A stretch of 64,000 nt of DNA, taken from Flavobacteriaceae bacterium. Lineage in GTDB: Bacteria > Bacteroidota > Bacteroidia > Flavobacteriales > Flavobacteriaceae. Positions 16,539-26,111 of this stretch are shown here, in pieces (positions within the stretch are counted from its first letter, which is position 1; each line of letters opens with the position of its first letter). The stretch is from NCBI GenBank assembly GCA_023262185.1, contig JALRDO010000008.1, positions 18,210 through 82,209 on the forward strand. Direction: 5' to 3'. Under the pieces are notes generated by a model. That model searched no databases and was not told the DNA's origin. It saw nothing but the letters and a program-made list of their open reading frames with translations. Both the position numbers and the translations under genes were made by a program.

Positions 16539-17716
16539 AGGCGGCTGTTTACATCGCCTGGCGTTATCTCTTCTCAAAAAGCCAACAAAGCGTTGTTAAT
16601 CTTATTGCTTACATCACGCTATCGGTGATCGTTGTGGCCACCGCCGCACTGCTAATTGTGCTTTCTGCTTTTAGTGGACTCAAAGAATACAGCCTGTCTT
16701 ATGCAGAACAGAGCGGTCCTGAATATACTGTGGTTGGCGAAAAAAATGGGGTGTTTGAGATAGCGCCCGAACAAGTTGGGTGGCTCATAGATGCGGACAT
16801 AGAGGTTACTCCGCTTCTTAAAAAACAGGCGGTGATCCAATGGGACGAAGGTACTGCGGTTGGTTGGTTTGAGGGGTATCCGCTGGGTGCAGGTGCTAGT
16901 GGTGCGCTACTCTATGGCGTTTCTGAACCCTCTAAAGATAGTTTGCTCATTAATCTGGCTCTTTATCGACAAAGTGGGCTTCATCCTGACGACTCAAGAG
17001 CGCTTTCTGTGAGCGTGCCCAAGCGCAGCGATCGCGCACTTTCTGTTGGGGTCGGAAGCTCACCCCTCAATACAGCCTCTGGACGCGTTAGTGGCGTGTT
17101 TCAATCCGCTGCGTCCGACCAGGCCCCTATTGTTGTGTTAGATTATTCAAGAGCGTTAGGTCTGCTGGGGCTTAATCAGGGATGGTGGGTTACGCAGCTC
17201 AATTTGTCAAACCCCTCGCTTGACGAAAGTGAATTAAGGGTTTTGGTGGCACAAGTCTTTGGCGAAGCGGTTGTGCTGCGATCAAGAGCAGAGTCTAATG
17301 CGGCCCTCTTTAAGCTGCTCAATTCTGAATATGTCGCTACCTATGTCATCTTTACCCTCATTTTGATCTTGGCGCTATTTAATCTGGCCGGCGCTCTAAA
17401 CGTAATTCTCTTAGACAAACAACAGCAGCTACCTGTATTTAAACAGCTTGGAATGACTCCGGCGGCCATACGAACGGTGTTCTTTTTGCTCGGATGGTTT
17501 CAGGTGGCCTTTGGAACCCTTGTGGGTGTCTTGCTAGGGGCTTCAATCGTTTGGATGCAAGCTCTTTTTGGGTGGGTCAAGGTGGCGCCAGGTTTAGCGT
17601 ATCCGGTATCGTTAGAGTTTTCTCAGATCAGCTTAGTGGCCGTAACCTTGTTGGTTCTTGGAGCTATAAGCTCTTCTGTGGCCCTTCTCGTGGCCCCGCC
17701 GCTTAAACGGTGCTAA
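16535..17716 (+). CDS. FtsX/LolCE-like ABC transporter permease
   Basis: A 393-aa membrane protein with the LolC/E-MacB permease layout: one N-terminal helix (about 21-48, IAYITLSVIVVATAALLIVLSAFSG), a large outside domain (about 50-260), then three helices near the C-terminus. The start is GTG at 16535, overlapping the rbfA stop. Family members transduce ATPase motion into the periplasm, for example to release lipoproteins, and need a separate ATPase; none is encoded nearby. The 3' end overlaps convergent dusB by 14 nt. Assignment as LolC/E itself is uncertain. Confidence 0.85.
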   Translation: MKAAVYIAWRYLFSKSQQSVVNLIAYITLSVIVVATAALLIVLSAFSGLKEYSLSYAEQSGPEYTVVGEKNGVFEIAPEQVGWLIDADIEVTPLLKKQAVIQWDEGTAVGWFEGYPLGAGASGALLYGVSEPSKDSLLINLALYRQSGLHPDDSRALSVSVPKRSDRALSVGVGSSPLNTASGRVSGVFQSAASDQAPIVVLDYSRALGLLGLNQGWWVTQLNLSNPSLDESELRVLVAQVFGEAVVLRSRAESNAALFKLLNSEYVATYVIFTLILILALFNLAGALNVILLDKQQQLPVFKQLGMTPAAIRTVFFLLGWFQVAFGTLVGVLLGASIVWMQALFGWVKVAPGLAYPVSLEFSQISLVAVTLLVLGAISSSVALLVAPPLKRC

Positions 17717-18707
17717 CTGAAAAGTCGTGGTCGGCAAACCTCATGCGCGCCTCCTCTAGGGCTTCAAATACTTCTTCAGAGGTTTCTGAGCTGACCATCT
17801 TCATGCGAAGCTCTTTAAAGTTCGGAATGCCTTTGAAATAGTTGGTGTAATGTCTTCGCGTCTCGTAAACAGCGAGCTTCTCACCCTTCCAGTCTATAGA
17901 CATCTGAAGGTGTCTCTTGGCTGCTTCAACCCGAGCCTCCATGTCTACTGGTGCTAAATAAGTGTTGTGTTTTAAATAGTGCTTAACCTCTGCGAAAAAC
18001 CATGGGTTGCCAATCGAGGCGCGTCCTATCATGGCGCCGTCGAGTCCGAATTCGTCTCGCATGCTCTTGGCGGCCTCGGGGGTTGCAACATCGCCATTTC
18101 CGAAAACCGGAATATGCATTCTTGGGTTGTTTTTAACCTCTGCGATCGGCTTCCAGTCGGCATCACCCTTATACATCTGAACCCTCGTTCTTCCGTGAAT
18201 AGAGATCGCTTTTATTCCGACGTCTTGCAGGCGTTCGGCCACCTCTACAATTCGAATAGAGTCACTATCCCAGCCCAATCTTGTTTTCACGGTTATCGGC
18301 AACTTGGTGCGCTTGACAATCGCCTCTGTCAACTTCACCATCAGCGGAATGTCTCTCAAGATTCCTGCACCTGCGTTTTTACAGACGACCTTTTTTACAG
18401 GGCACCCGAAGTTAATGTCTATAATGTCTGGTCCGGTCTGCTCTACGATGTCTACAGCCTCTAACATGGAGTCTAGCTCGGCACCAAAGATTTGAATGCC
18501 TACTGGCCGTTCTTTTTCATAAATGTCAAGCTTGATAGTAGACTTCGAGGCGTTACGAATAAGCCCTTCTGAAGAAATAAACTCGGTGTACACCAAGTCT
18601 GCCCCTTGCTCTTTACACAGCGTCCGAAACGGAGGGTCGCTCACGTCTTCCATCGGCGCTAGCAATAGCGAGAATTCTGGCAAACTTATTTCTCCGATTT
18701 TTGGCAA
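17703..18707 (-). CDS. dusB: tRNA-dihydrouridine synthase B-like
   Basis: FMN-dependent reduction of uridines in the tRNA D-loop. It has 334 aa with a TIM-barrel core. The start LLLAPMEDVSDPPFR, the segment NFGCPVKKV with the catalytic-type cysteine, AGAGILRD, ISIHGRTR and VFGNGDV are typical. The start is TTG at 18707: no ATG precedes the conserved N-terminus, and the -7 box lies 17 nt upstream. It is divergent from lepA, and their opposed -7 boxes are only 5 bp apart. Confidence 0.94.
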   Translation of the reverse strand: MPKIGEISLPEFSLLLAPMEDVSDPPFRTLCKEQGADLVYTEFISSEGLIRNASKSTIKLDIYEKERPVGIQIFGAELDSMLEAVDIVEQTGPDIIDINFGCPVKKVVCKNAGAGILRDIPLMVKLTEAIVKRTKLPITVKTRLGWDSDSIRIVEVAERLQDVGIKAISIHGRTRVQMYKGDADWKPIAEVKNNPRMHIPVFGNGDVATPEAAKSMRDEFGLDGAMIGRASIGNPWFFAEVKHYLKHNTYLAPVDMEARVEAAKRHLQMSIDWKGEKLAVYETRRHYTNYFKGIPNFKELRMKMVSSETSEEVFEALEEARMRFADHDFSVSTV

Positions 18708-18724
18708 GAGCTCAAGATTTACCG

Positions 18725-18745
18725 CAAAATTATGGATTATCTTTG
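18725..18745. promoter_or_regulatory. Back-to-back -7 boxes of dusB and lepA
   Basis: CAAAATTA (18725-18732), the minus-strand box TAATTTTG for dusB, and TATCTTTG (18738-18745), the plus-strand box for lepA, are separated by 5 bp. Polymerase at one promoter must cover the other. The predicted leaders are about 13 nt (dusB) and about 28 nt (lepA). Confidence 0.75.
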
Positions 18746-18778
18746 TTCCCCTGAAGAATAGCGCTATTGGCGACTTGT

Positions 18779-20575
18779 ATGAAGAACATTCGCAACTTTT
18801 GTATCATCGCTCATATTGACCATGGAAAAAGCACCTTGGCCGATCGCTTATTAGATTCGACGGGCTCTGTAACAGAGCGTGAGAAGCAAGATCAGCTTCT
18901 CGACAACATGGACCTAGAACGAGAGCGCGGTATCACCATCAAGAGTCACGCGATTCAAATGAATTACACTTATAAGGGAGAGCACTACGTGCTCAACCTC
19001 ATCGATACCCCTGGTCACGTTGACTTCTCTTATGAAGTTTCGCGATCAATCGCTGCCTGTGAAGGGGCGCTTTTGATTGTTGATGCCGCACAAAGCATAC
19101 AAGCACAAACCATTTCTAACCTTTATCTAGCCTTAGAAAATGACCTTGAAATCATTCCGGTGCTTAATAAAGTTGATTTGCCGAGTGCTAATCCCGAAGA
19201 GGTAACCGATGATATTGTTAATCTTTTGGGCTGTTCTCCAGATGAGGTGATCCACGCGAGCGGAAAAACCGGGTTCGGAATAGAAGATGTGTTGGCGGCC
19301 ATTATTGAGCGTATTCCTGCTCCTAAAGGAGACCCTGAGGCGCCTCTTCAAGCTCTGGTGTTTGACTCAGTATACAATCCGTTTAGGGGCGTAGAGACCT
19401 ATTTCAGGGTCATCAACGGAAGCATTAAAACTGGTGGGCGCATCAAATTCATGGCGACGGGAAAAAGTTATTTCGCAGATGAAATTGGGGCCCTTAAGCT
19501 AAAGCAGGAGAAACGAAGCGAAGTAAACACGGGTGATGTAGGCTATCTCATCACCGGGATCAAAGATGCGCGCGAGGTAAAGGTGGGTGATACCATTACG
19601 TTAACAGAGCGTCCTTCTACCGAAATGATCTCGGGTTTTGAAGAAGTAAAACCTATGGTGTTTGCAGGAATCTACCCTGTTGATACCGAAGATTACGAAG
19701 AATTGCGCTCTTCTATGGAGAAGCTGCAGCTCAATGACGCCTCGCTTGTGTTTGCTCCTGAAAGCTCTGCGGCCCTTGGGTTCGGATTTCGTTGCGGATT
19801 CCTAGGCATGTTGCACATGGAGATTGTTCAAGAGCGCCTTGAACGCGAATTTGACATGACCGTGATCACCACCGTTCCCAACGTGAGTTATCACGCCTAC
19901 ACCAAAAAGGATCCTGAAAAGGCTGTAATCGTAAACAATCCGTCAGACCTTCCTGAGCCTTCGGTGCTCGACCGGGTCGAAGAGCCCTACATTAAAGCTT
20001 CGATTATTACCAAGGCTGATTTTGTCGGAAATGTAATGTCACTGTGCATCGACAAGCGCGGTGTGATCACCAACCAGTCTTATTTAACCCCAGAGCGCGT
20101 AGAGCTGAACTTTGACATGCCGTTAGCTGAGATCGTTTTTGATTTTTACGATCGTCTGAAAACCATTTCTAAGGGCTACGCCTCTTTTGACTACAGCCCT
20201 ATCGGAATGCGGGAGTCTAAGTTGGTGCGGGTTGACATTCTTCTCAACGCACAATCGGTTGACGCTTTGTCGGCGCTAGTACACTTCGACAACGCCCACA
20301 ACATCGGCAAAAAGATGTGTGAAAAACTCAAAGAGCTGATTCCAAGACAGCAGTTTGACATTCCTATTCAGGCTGCTATCGGAGCAAAGATCATTTCTCG
20401 AGAAACGATAAAGGCCTTGAGAAAAGATGTTACTGCCAAGTGTTACGGGGGGGATATTTCAAGAAAACGCAAACTGCTTGAAAAACAAAAGAAGGGTAAA
20501 AAGCGCATGCGCCAAATTGGTAATGTAGAGATTCCTCAGCAAGCCTTTATGGCCGTATTAAAGCTTAACGACTAA
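18779..20575 (+). CDS. lepA: Elongation factor 4
   Basis: Ribosomal GTPase that back-translocates stalled ribosomes. It has 598 aa from MKNIRNF. G-domain motifs AHIDHGKST (G1), DTPGHVDF (G3) and NKVDLP (G4) are followed by the EF4-specific C-terminal end ([26 protein letters not shown]), split here by description only. A TTG four codons earlier is open, but the conserved family start is the ATG at 18779. It is transcribed from a -7 box shared back to back with dusB. Confidence 0.97.
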   Translation: MKNIRNFCIIAHIDHGKSTLADRLLDSTGSVTEREKQDQLLDNMDLERERGITIKSHAIQMNYTYKGEHYVLNLIDTPGHVDFSYEVSRSIAACEGALLIVDAAQSIQAQTISNLYLALENDLEIIPVLNKVDLPSANPEEVTDDIVNLLGCSPDEVIHASGKTGFGIEDVLAAIIERIPAPKGDPEAPLQALVFDSVYNPFRGVETYFRVINGSIKTGGRIKFMATGKSYFADEIGALKLKQEKRSEVNTGDVGYLITGIKDAREVKVGDTITLTERPSTEMISGFEEVKPMVFAGIYPVDTEDYEELRSSMEKLQLNDASLVFAPESSAALGFGFRCGFLGMLHMEIVQERLEREFDMTVITTVPNVSYHAYTKKDPEKAVIVNNPSDLPEPSVLDRVEEPYIKASIITKADFVGNVMSLCIDKRGVITNQSYLTPERVELNFDMPLAEIVFDFYDRLKTISKGYASFDYSPIGMRESKLVRVDILLNAQSVDALSALVHFDNAHNIGKKMCEKLKELIPRQQFDIPIQAAIGAKIISRETIKALRKDVTAKCYGGDISRKRKLLEKQKKGKKRMRQIGNVEIPQQAFMAVLKLND

Positions 20576-20620
20576 GCAATATTTAGTACCTTCAGAAACT
20601 CGCTGAAAAAGCTGTTTCTA

Positions 20621-21511
20621 ATGTCTGTTAGCACAAATTCTTCTTCTCCCGTACTGTTCAAAAAGGTGCTTTTTGGGTTTGCTTTTTCGCCAAACCTTGA
20701 AAACAATTTATACGAGGTGTTCAGGGTGTGTCGCTTTCTGGGCGCTGAACTCACGCTTTTACACGTGGGGGCCTGCACCGAAAATAAGAAGGTTGCGCTG
20801 TCTGCTTTACTCCATCAAATACCCGACGCTCAAGTGGTGAGCGAGGTGCTGTGGAAAGAGGGAGACCCTTTTCAAACGATTTACAATCAATGTGTCGTCC
20901 TCGATATCGACCTCCTTATGATTGGCGCTCAGCGCCATGAGGCTCTTTTTAGATTTTATGTGGGGTCGGTCGCCCGAAAACTCACCCGCCGAGTAAATTG
21001 TTCGGTGCTGTTGTTGACCAATGCTTCACGAGAGCGTGTTCCATGCAAGCATGTAGTGGTTAATGGGGTACTTTCAGACTACACTGCCGACGCCATCAAT
21101 GCCGCCTTCTTTGTAGGGCAACGACTCGGTGCACGCCAACTCACCATCGTAGAAGAAATCGCGCCAAACAAAGTTCAAGTAGCTGTTGACGACGACCGGT
21201 CTCTAGTGAAATCTCTGCGAAAAAAACATCAACTAGAGCTACAAGAAGATGAGAGGGTGCGTTCTATTGTGTCGGCAGTTCCGACGTCTTATAAAGAAGG
21301 CCTCTCGTATAGAACACAGCCTATATTCGGTAAAAGGGGCTATTCTATAGGTCATTATGCCGAAATAAGTCGAGCAGATCTGCTGGTGTTGAACGCTGAA
21401 AAACACACCTCAATATTCAAGCGAATAATTACGCGGGACATTGAGTTTATATTGTCTGACCTTCCCTGTGAGCTACTAATCATCAGGCCTAAAAAAGAGC
21501 AGAATGCCTAA
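20621..21511 (+). CDS. Universal stress protein, two-domain
   Basis: A 296-aa cytoplasmic protein with two UspA-like alpha/beta domains (about 12-145 and 148-290). Domain 1 begins LFKKVLFGFAFSPNLENNL, with the later IGAQRHEALFRFYVGSVARKL at the usual nucleotide-loop position (G-x-x-x-x... S). The second domain is more divergent. It overlaps the SulP transporter gene by 8 nt. Usp domains occur next to or fused with SulP and other anion transporters in many bacteria, which suggests a regulatory role on that transporter (inference). Confidence 0.85.
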   Translation: MSVSTNSSSPVLFKKVLFGFAFSPNLENNLYEVFRVCRFLGAELTLLHVGACTENKKVALSALLHQIPDAQVVSEVLWKEGDPFQTIYNQCVVLDIDLLMIGAQRHEALFRFYVGSVARKLTRRVNCSVLLLTNASRERVPCKHVVVNGVLSDYTADAINAAFFVGQRLGARQLTIVEEIAPNKVQVAVDDDRSLVKSLRKKHQLELQEDERVRSIVSAVPTSYKEGLSYRTQPIFGKRGYSIGHYAEISRADLLVLNAEKHTSIFKRIITRDIEFILSDLPCELLIIRPKKEQNA

Positions 21512-23699
21512 AACGTCTTTCATAGGTAGTCTGCACAAAAATGTTTTTGCGGGGTTTGTGGTGTCGCTGATCGCGCTCCCCCTTGGGCTGAGCCTTGCCA
21601 TTGCAAGCGGCCTGCCGCCGAGCGCTGGCATTGTGTCTGCAATAGTTGGTGGGGTGGTCGTTGCGTTGTTCGGAGGGTCACATGTTACTATTGCGGGGCC
21701 CGGATACAGTTTGGTGGTTGTGATTTTAACCGCTGTCACTACTCTTGCAGGAGAAGATTACTATCAAGGCTATTTACTGACCCTGTCGGCCATAGTGCTC
21801 GCGGGGGTTATTATGTTTGTATTAGGCCTGTTGAGGATGGGCGGGCTGGCAGCGTTCTTTCCGTCTTCGGCTATCGAAGGCATGATGGCCGCCATTGGAT
21901 TAAGCCTCATTGCCAAACAGTTTCACGTTATGTTAGGGGTTGACCCCTCAAACAAGGGCGCTTTAGAGTTGTTGGCTGAAATTCCCTCACAAGTGGCGGC
22001 CTTCATTGCGCTTGCGTCCCAAGACGCCGGCGTTTTGGTCACAGGAAGCCTAGGATTAATTTCGCTTTTTATTTTGCTTTTCAACTCTTCAATCCGCAAT
22101 AGTTTTTATCAACGTATTCCTGCGCCGATGTGGGTGCTGCTCATTGCCATTGCTCTCAGTTATTACTATGAGTTCACCGGTTTTGAAAACCCTATACCCA
22201 AGACAGCTTTGATCTCGCTGCCAAACAGCATTGAACAGTTAGTGGTTTTTCCGGATTTTAACTTTACCTGGTCCATTGTTTCTGTCGCGCTAACCATTGC
22301 CTTTGTCGGAAGTATAGAGTCGCTCCTCTCGATTAAGGCGGTTGACAAGCTAGACATCTTTCGTCGGCGCTCTAATGCTAGCAAAGACTTACGGGCGCTA
22401 GGGTTGGCAACCTCTATCAGTGGTTTGTTCGGAGGGCTTAATGTCGTTACGGTCATTTCGAGAAGTTCGGTCAATGTGACACAGGGTGCGACCAACCGCT
22501 CTTCAAACTTCTTCCATGGCGTGTTTTTGGTGCTGTTTGTGCTCGTTTTTAGTCAAACCCTTAACAGAGTCCCGCTGTCGGCCCTAGCGGCTATCTTGGT
22601 TTATACTGGATACAAGCTCGCTCATCCGCTAAAGTTTGTTTCTGCCTATAATATCGGCTTCGAGCAGCTACTGCTTTTTTGTGTAACCCTAATTGCAACC
22701 CTGAGCACCAACATTGTACTCGGAGTGCTCATTGGCGCACTGTCGACTTTGATTTCACACATTATAATCACGCGAGACCCGTTGCTTTTCTTTTTAAACG
22801 TTTTCAAACCCAATGTTTTGGCCTTTAAAGAGCCCGAAGAAGACACCTATTTCGTGAGTGTCAAGCACTACTGTACTTTTTTAAACTTTTACAAGCTTCA
22901 AAAGAAGCTAGACGCGATTGGATATACTAAAAAGGTGGTGCTCGACTTTTCGCTTTGTCGCTTTGTAGATCACACTGCGATGGAAGGGGTTGAAAGCTAT
23001 GTTCAGTACTACGAGAAGAAAGGTGGGCTGGTTGAGGTGGTAGGGCTAGACACCTTGGGTGCCACGTCTACGCATCCGTTTGCTGTTCGAAAAGTGGGCC
23101 AAAACCCTCTTTCGCGCGTGCTCACCCGAAGACAGAAGCAGCTTGGTGAAATGGCCGAAGAATACGGCTGGAGTTTTAGCGCTGGCGCCCAACAATTAAC
23201 AGCCTCTCTTGGCTCCTTTGTGTTCTTTGCGACGAGAAGCCTCAATAAATCGTATAACAAGCTTGTAGATGCCGAGCAGCGCTGCGTCATCTTCGATGTT
23301 GAATACAGTGAAGGAGAGTTTATTGCCAAAGAAGACGTCAAGTGTACCGTGATGTCGTTGCAGTTGAATGGTGAGATTCCGGCCTTTACCCTCAGCCGAG
23401 AAGGCTTATTAGAGCGGCTTTATGCGCTGGCTGGATATCAAGACATTCAGGTGCCCAACCACAAAGAATTCAACAAGAGATTTCACTTGAGCGGACCCAA
23501 CGAAGAAAAAATCCTGAAGCTATTCAACGATCAACTCGTGCTATTTCTTGAAAGCAATACCGTGTACCACATTGAGGCTTCTGAAAATCGTTTATTAGTC
23601 TTTAAAAACGAACGCTTGCTCTCTCCTAGCGAGATCAAGGCTATGGCCTATTTTGGGCGTGAACTCGTATCTTTGATAGAATGCAACTTTACCTCGTAG
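21504..23699 (+). CDS. SulP-family anion transporter with extended C-terminus
   Basis: A 731-aa inner-membrane transporter. About 11-14 helices span residues 10-430, with SulP features such as GLSLAIASGLPPSAGIVSAI, GSHVTIAGPG and SIESLLSIKAVDKLD. A STAS domain follows (about 450-545: KVVLDFSLCRFVDHTAMEGVE). About 180 further residues form an extra C-terminal region that ordinary SulP proteins lack. The ion could be bicarbonate, sulfate or another; the sequence alone does not decide. It overlaps the Usp gene upstream and the hydrolase gene downstream (19 nt), so these form one transcript. Confidence 0.9.
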   Translation: MPKTSFIGSLHKNVFAGFVVSLIALPLGLSLAIASGLPPSAGIVSAIVGGVVVALFGGSHVTIAGPGYSLVVVILTAVTTLAGEDYYQGYLLTLSAIVLAGVIMFVLGLLRMGGLAAFFPSSAIEGMMAAIGLSLIAKQFHVMLGVDPSNKGALELLAEIPSQVAAFIALASQDAGVLVTGSLGLISLFILLFNSSIRNSFYQRIPAPMWVLLIAIALSYYYEFTGFENPIPKTALISLPNSIEQLVVFPDFNFTWSIVSVALTIAFVGSIESLLSIKAVDKLDIFRRRSNASKDLRALGLATSISGLFGGLNVVTVISRSSVNVTQGATNRSSNFFHGVFLVLFVLVFSQTLNRVPLSALAAILVYTGYKLAHPLKFVSAYNIGFEQLLLFCVTLIATLSTNIVLGVLIGALSTLISHIIITRDPLLFFLNVFKPNVLAFKEPEEDTYFVSVKHYCTFLNFYKLQKKLDAIGYTKKVVLDFSLCRFVDHTAMEGVESYVQYYEKKGGLVEVVGLDTLGATSTHPFAVRKVGQNPLSRVLTRRQKQLGEMAEEYGWSFSAGAQQLTASLGSFVFFATRSLNKSYNKLVDAEQRCVIFDVEYSEGEFIAKEDVKCTVMSLQLNGEIPAFTLSREGLLERLYALAGYQDIQVPNHKEFNKRFHLSGPNEEKILKLFNDQLVLFLESNTVYHIEASENRLLVFKNERLLSPSEIKAMAYFGRELVSLIECNFTS

Positions 23700-24532
23700 A
23701 AACAGGCAATTTTAAGCTTGATGGTGGTGCCATGTTTGGGGTTGTTCCTAAAAATATTTGGCAACGAACCAATCCTGCTGACGATTCAAATCGCATCGAC
23801 TTGGCGGCCCGCTCTTTGCTTATTGAAGAGGGTGATCGCCTAATTCTTGTCGATTGTGGCATGGGAGACAAACAAAGCGATAAATTCTTTTCTCATTACC
23901 ACATGTGGGGGCCTCATAGCTTAACTGGTTCGTTGAAGGCTTTAGGGTTTTCGCCAGATGACATTACCGATGTTTTTTTAACTCACCTGCATTTTGATCA
24001 TGTCGGAGGAGGAGTGCGATGGAACGCTTCTAGAGACGGTTATGAGCTTACTTTTAAAAATGCACGCTATTGGTCTAATCGCTCGCATTGGGGTTGGGCA
24101 ACTGCCCCTAACGCTCGTGAAAAAGCCTCATTCTTGTCAGAAAACATCCTTCCTATTGAAGCCTCGGGGCAGCTCTATTTCACCGACGACCACGCTGCTG
24201 AGGCGGCGCGACTTCCGTTTGAAATTCTCTATGTAGACGGACACACTGAAAAGCAAATGCTCCCCATCTTACGCTACAAAGGAAAGACGCTAGCTTATGT
24301 GGCTGACCTAATCGCCACCGCCGGACATATTCCGCTCCCCTACGTAATGGGGTACGACACACGGCCATTGCTTACGCTTTCTGAGAAGGCTGCTTTTTTA
24401 GAGCGAGCTGTTTCAGAAGACATTTTGTTGCTTTTTGAGCACGATGCTCATAACGAACTCGTTTCTGTCAAACCTACCGAAAAAGGGGCTCGCCTGAACG
24501 AGGTTTTTGAATTTAACGCCTATTTTTCATGA
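23681..24532 (+). CDS. Metallo-beta-lactamase-fold hydrolase
   Basis: A 283-aa cytoplasmic-looking enzyme (no signal peptide). The dinuclear-zinc motif THLHFDHVGG (HxHxDH) is present, with further ligands in VDGHTE and VADLIATAGH. The layout (WSNRSHW, then the end of the domain) resembles the quorum-quenching-lactonase/organic-hydrolase branch of the superfamily, but the substrate is unknown. It overlaps the SulP gene upstream and the subtilase gene downstream (4 nt, ATGA), so translation is coupled. Confidence 0.88.
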   Translation: MQLYLVETGNFKLDGGAMFGVVPKNIWQRTNPADDSNRIDLAARSLLIEEGDRLILVDCGMGDKQSDKFFSHYHMWGPHSLTGSLKALGFSPDDITDVFLTHLHFDHVGGGVRWNASRDGYELTFKNARYWSNRSHWGWATAPNAREKASFLSENILPIEASGQLYFTDDHAAEAARLPFEILYVDGHTEKQMLPILRYKGKTLAYVADLIATAGHIPLPYVMGYDTRPLLTLSEKAAFLERAVSEDILLLFEHDAHNELVSVKPTEKGARLNEVFEFNAYFS

Positions 24533-26106
24533 ACATCTCACGTTATCAACTAATAACGGCTTTGGGAATAAGCCTATTGCTTTCCTCTTGTTCTAGCCTC
24601 AAGGTGCTCGAGCCCCAGGCCCCCATTTTGGGTGCTGAGCTTGTGGCAAAAAGCCAAGCGCTTTCTGAAAGCGACCTTCAGCAGTGGCTGGCGTCGGATC
24701 CTCAGCTCGACTCTATACCTGGTATTAGCCTAAACAGAGTAACCTCTTCCCTTAAAGCCCGGCCCAAAAAACCTGTTGTGGTTGCAATTATTGATTCTGG
24801 TGTAGACCTAAATCACGAAGGTTTCGCGTCCGTTTTTTGGGTGAACGAAGACGAGATCCCCAATAACGGAATAGATGACGACAACAACGGGTACATCGAC
24901 GATATTAACGGATACAATTTTTTGGGCGAAACCTATTACGAGCAGATGGAGTATGTGCGTATGCTTGCCCGAGGTATTGGCACTGAAGAAGATTTGGAAA
25001 AAGCAAAGAAAATTCACGCTTCTGAGCTAGAAAAGGCACAAGAGAACAAGTCGCAATACAAGCGCTTGTATAACGTAGCCAAAACTGCAGTCGACACCTT
25101 AGCCTCAGTGCTAAAAACTCAACATTTTGATTCAGAAATCTTGGGCGCCTATACGCCAGAAACCGCATATATGGCCCAACAAAAAGCCGTTCTGTCTCAA
25201 CTTTTCACTTACGTCGACAATGCAGAAGGCCTGCTTAGCGAGCTTTCTTCGGGGCTGTCGTATTTTACCGAGCGCTACGACTACAACCTCAACCTTGATC
25301 TCACTGCTCGTGATGTGTTGGGTGACGATCCATACGATTTCAATGACCGTATTTACGGAGACGGTGACCCTCAAATACGCAACGAAGACGAATCGCACGG
25401 TACACATGTTGCGGGCATCATTCAAAAGATTGCTCCCTTTGCTCAGCTCATGTTTATAAGAGCCGTTCCAGCGGGTGACGAATACGACAAAGATGTTGCG
25501 CTGGCTATTCGATATGCCGTTGACAATGGGGCGAACATTATCAACTGTAGCTTCGGTAAGTCTTTCTCTCCGGGGGCCGAATGGGTTTGGGACGCCTTGC
25601 GTTATGCAGAACAGAACGATGTGCTAGTTGTTCATGCCGCAGGCAATGACGGCAAAGACTTAGATGCACCTAACGCCAAAAACTATCCCGACGACGACAC
25701 TCCTGAGGGCATTGAAATGGTGTCAAATTTTATTTCTGTTGGGGCCCTAGCTCCTTCGCTTGACCAAGGGCTTGTGACCAACTACTCGAATTATGGACGA
25801 TCTAAAGTAGATGTGTTTGCTCCCGGGGACGAGATCTATTCATTCATGCCCAACAACACTTATGAATTTCAGGGTGGCACCTCTATGGCTGCTCCAGTAG
25901 TCAGTGCCACAGCGGCTTGGCTTAAAGCTTATTTTCCTAAAAAGTCTGCGGCTCAGATAAAGCAGATTTTGCTCGATTCAAGCATTCGACTACCTTTAGA
26001 GGTGGTTGTTCCAGGTAGCCAACTAATAGCGCCTTTTAGGGGGTTGAGCAAAACAGGAGGAATCTTAAATCTATACAACGCGCTATTAAGCGCTCAACGT
26101 CGTTAA
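24529..26106 (+). CDS. S8 (subtilisin-like) serine peptidase, lipoprotein
   Basis: A 525-aa exported peptidase. A lipoprotein signal ends in LLSSC (lipidated Cys21). The catalytic triad is intact: Asp89 in IIDSGVD, His290 in SHGTHVAG and Ser452 in GGTSMAAP, with oxyanion Asn373 in AAGND. An unusual insert of about 200 residues, largely helical and charged (EEDLEKAKKIHASELEKAQEN and on), separates Asp from His; a short Ca-binding-like DDDNNGYIDD lies at its start. No propeptide or T9SS C-terminal domain is seen. It is anchored by lipid, so probably in the periplasm or at the cell surface. Confidence 0.92.
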   Translation: MNISRYQLITALGISLLLSSCSSLKVLEPQAPILGAELVAKSQALSESDLQQWLASDPQLDSIPGISLNRVTSSLKARPKKPVVVAIIDSGVDLNHEGFASVFWVNEDEIPNNGIDDDNNGYIDDINGYNFLGETYYEQMEYVRMLARGIGTEEDLEKAKKIHASELEKAQENKSQYKRLYNVAKTAVDTLASVLKTQHFDSEILGAYTPETAYMAQQKAVLSQLFTYVDNAEGLLSELSSGLSYFTERYDYNLNLDLTARDVLGDDPYDFNDRIYGDGDPQIRNEDESHGTHVAGIIQKIAPFAQLMFIRAVPAGDEYDKDVALAIRYAVDNGANIINCSFGKSFSPGAEWVWDALRYAEQNDVLVVHAAGNDGKDLDAPNAKNYPDDDTPEGIEMVSNFISVGALAPSLDQGLVTNYSNYGRSKVDVFAPGDEIYSFMPNNTYEFQGGTSMAAPVVSATAAWLKAYFPKKSAAQIKQILLDSSIRLPLEVVVPGSQLIAPFRGLSKTGGILNLYNALLSAQRR

Positions 26107-26111
26107 CGCAT

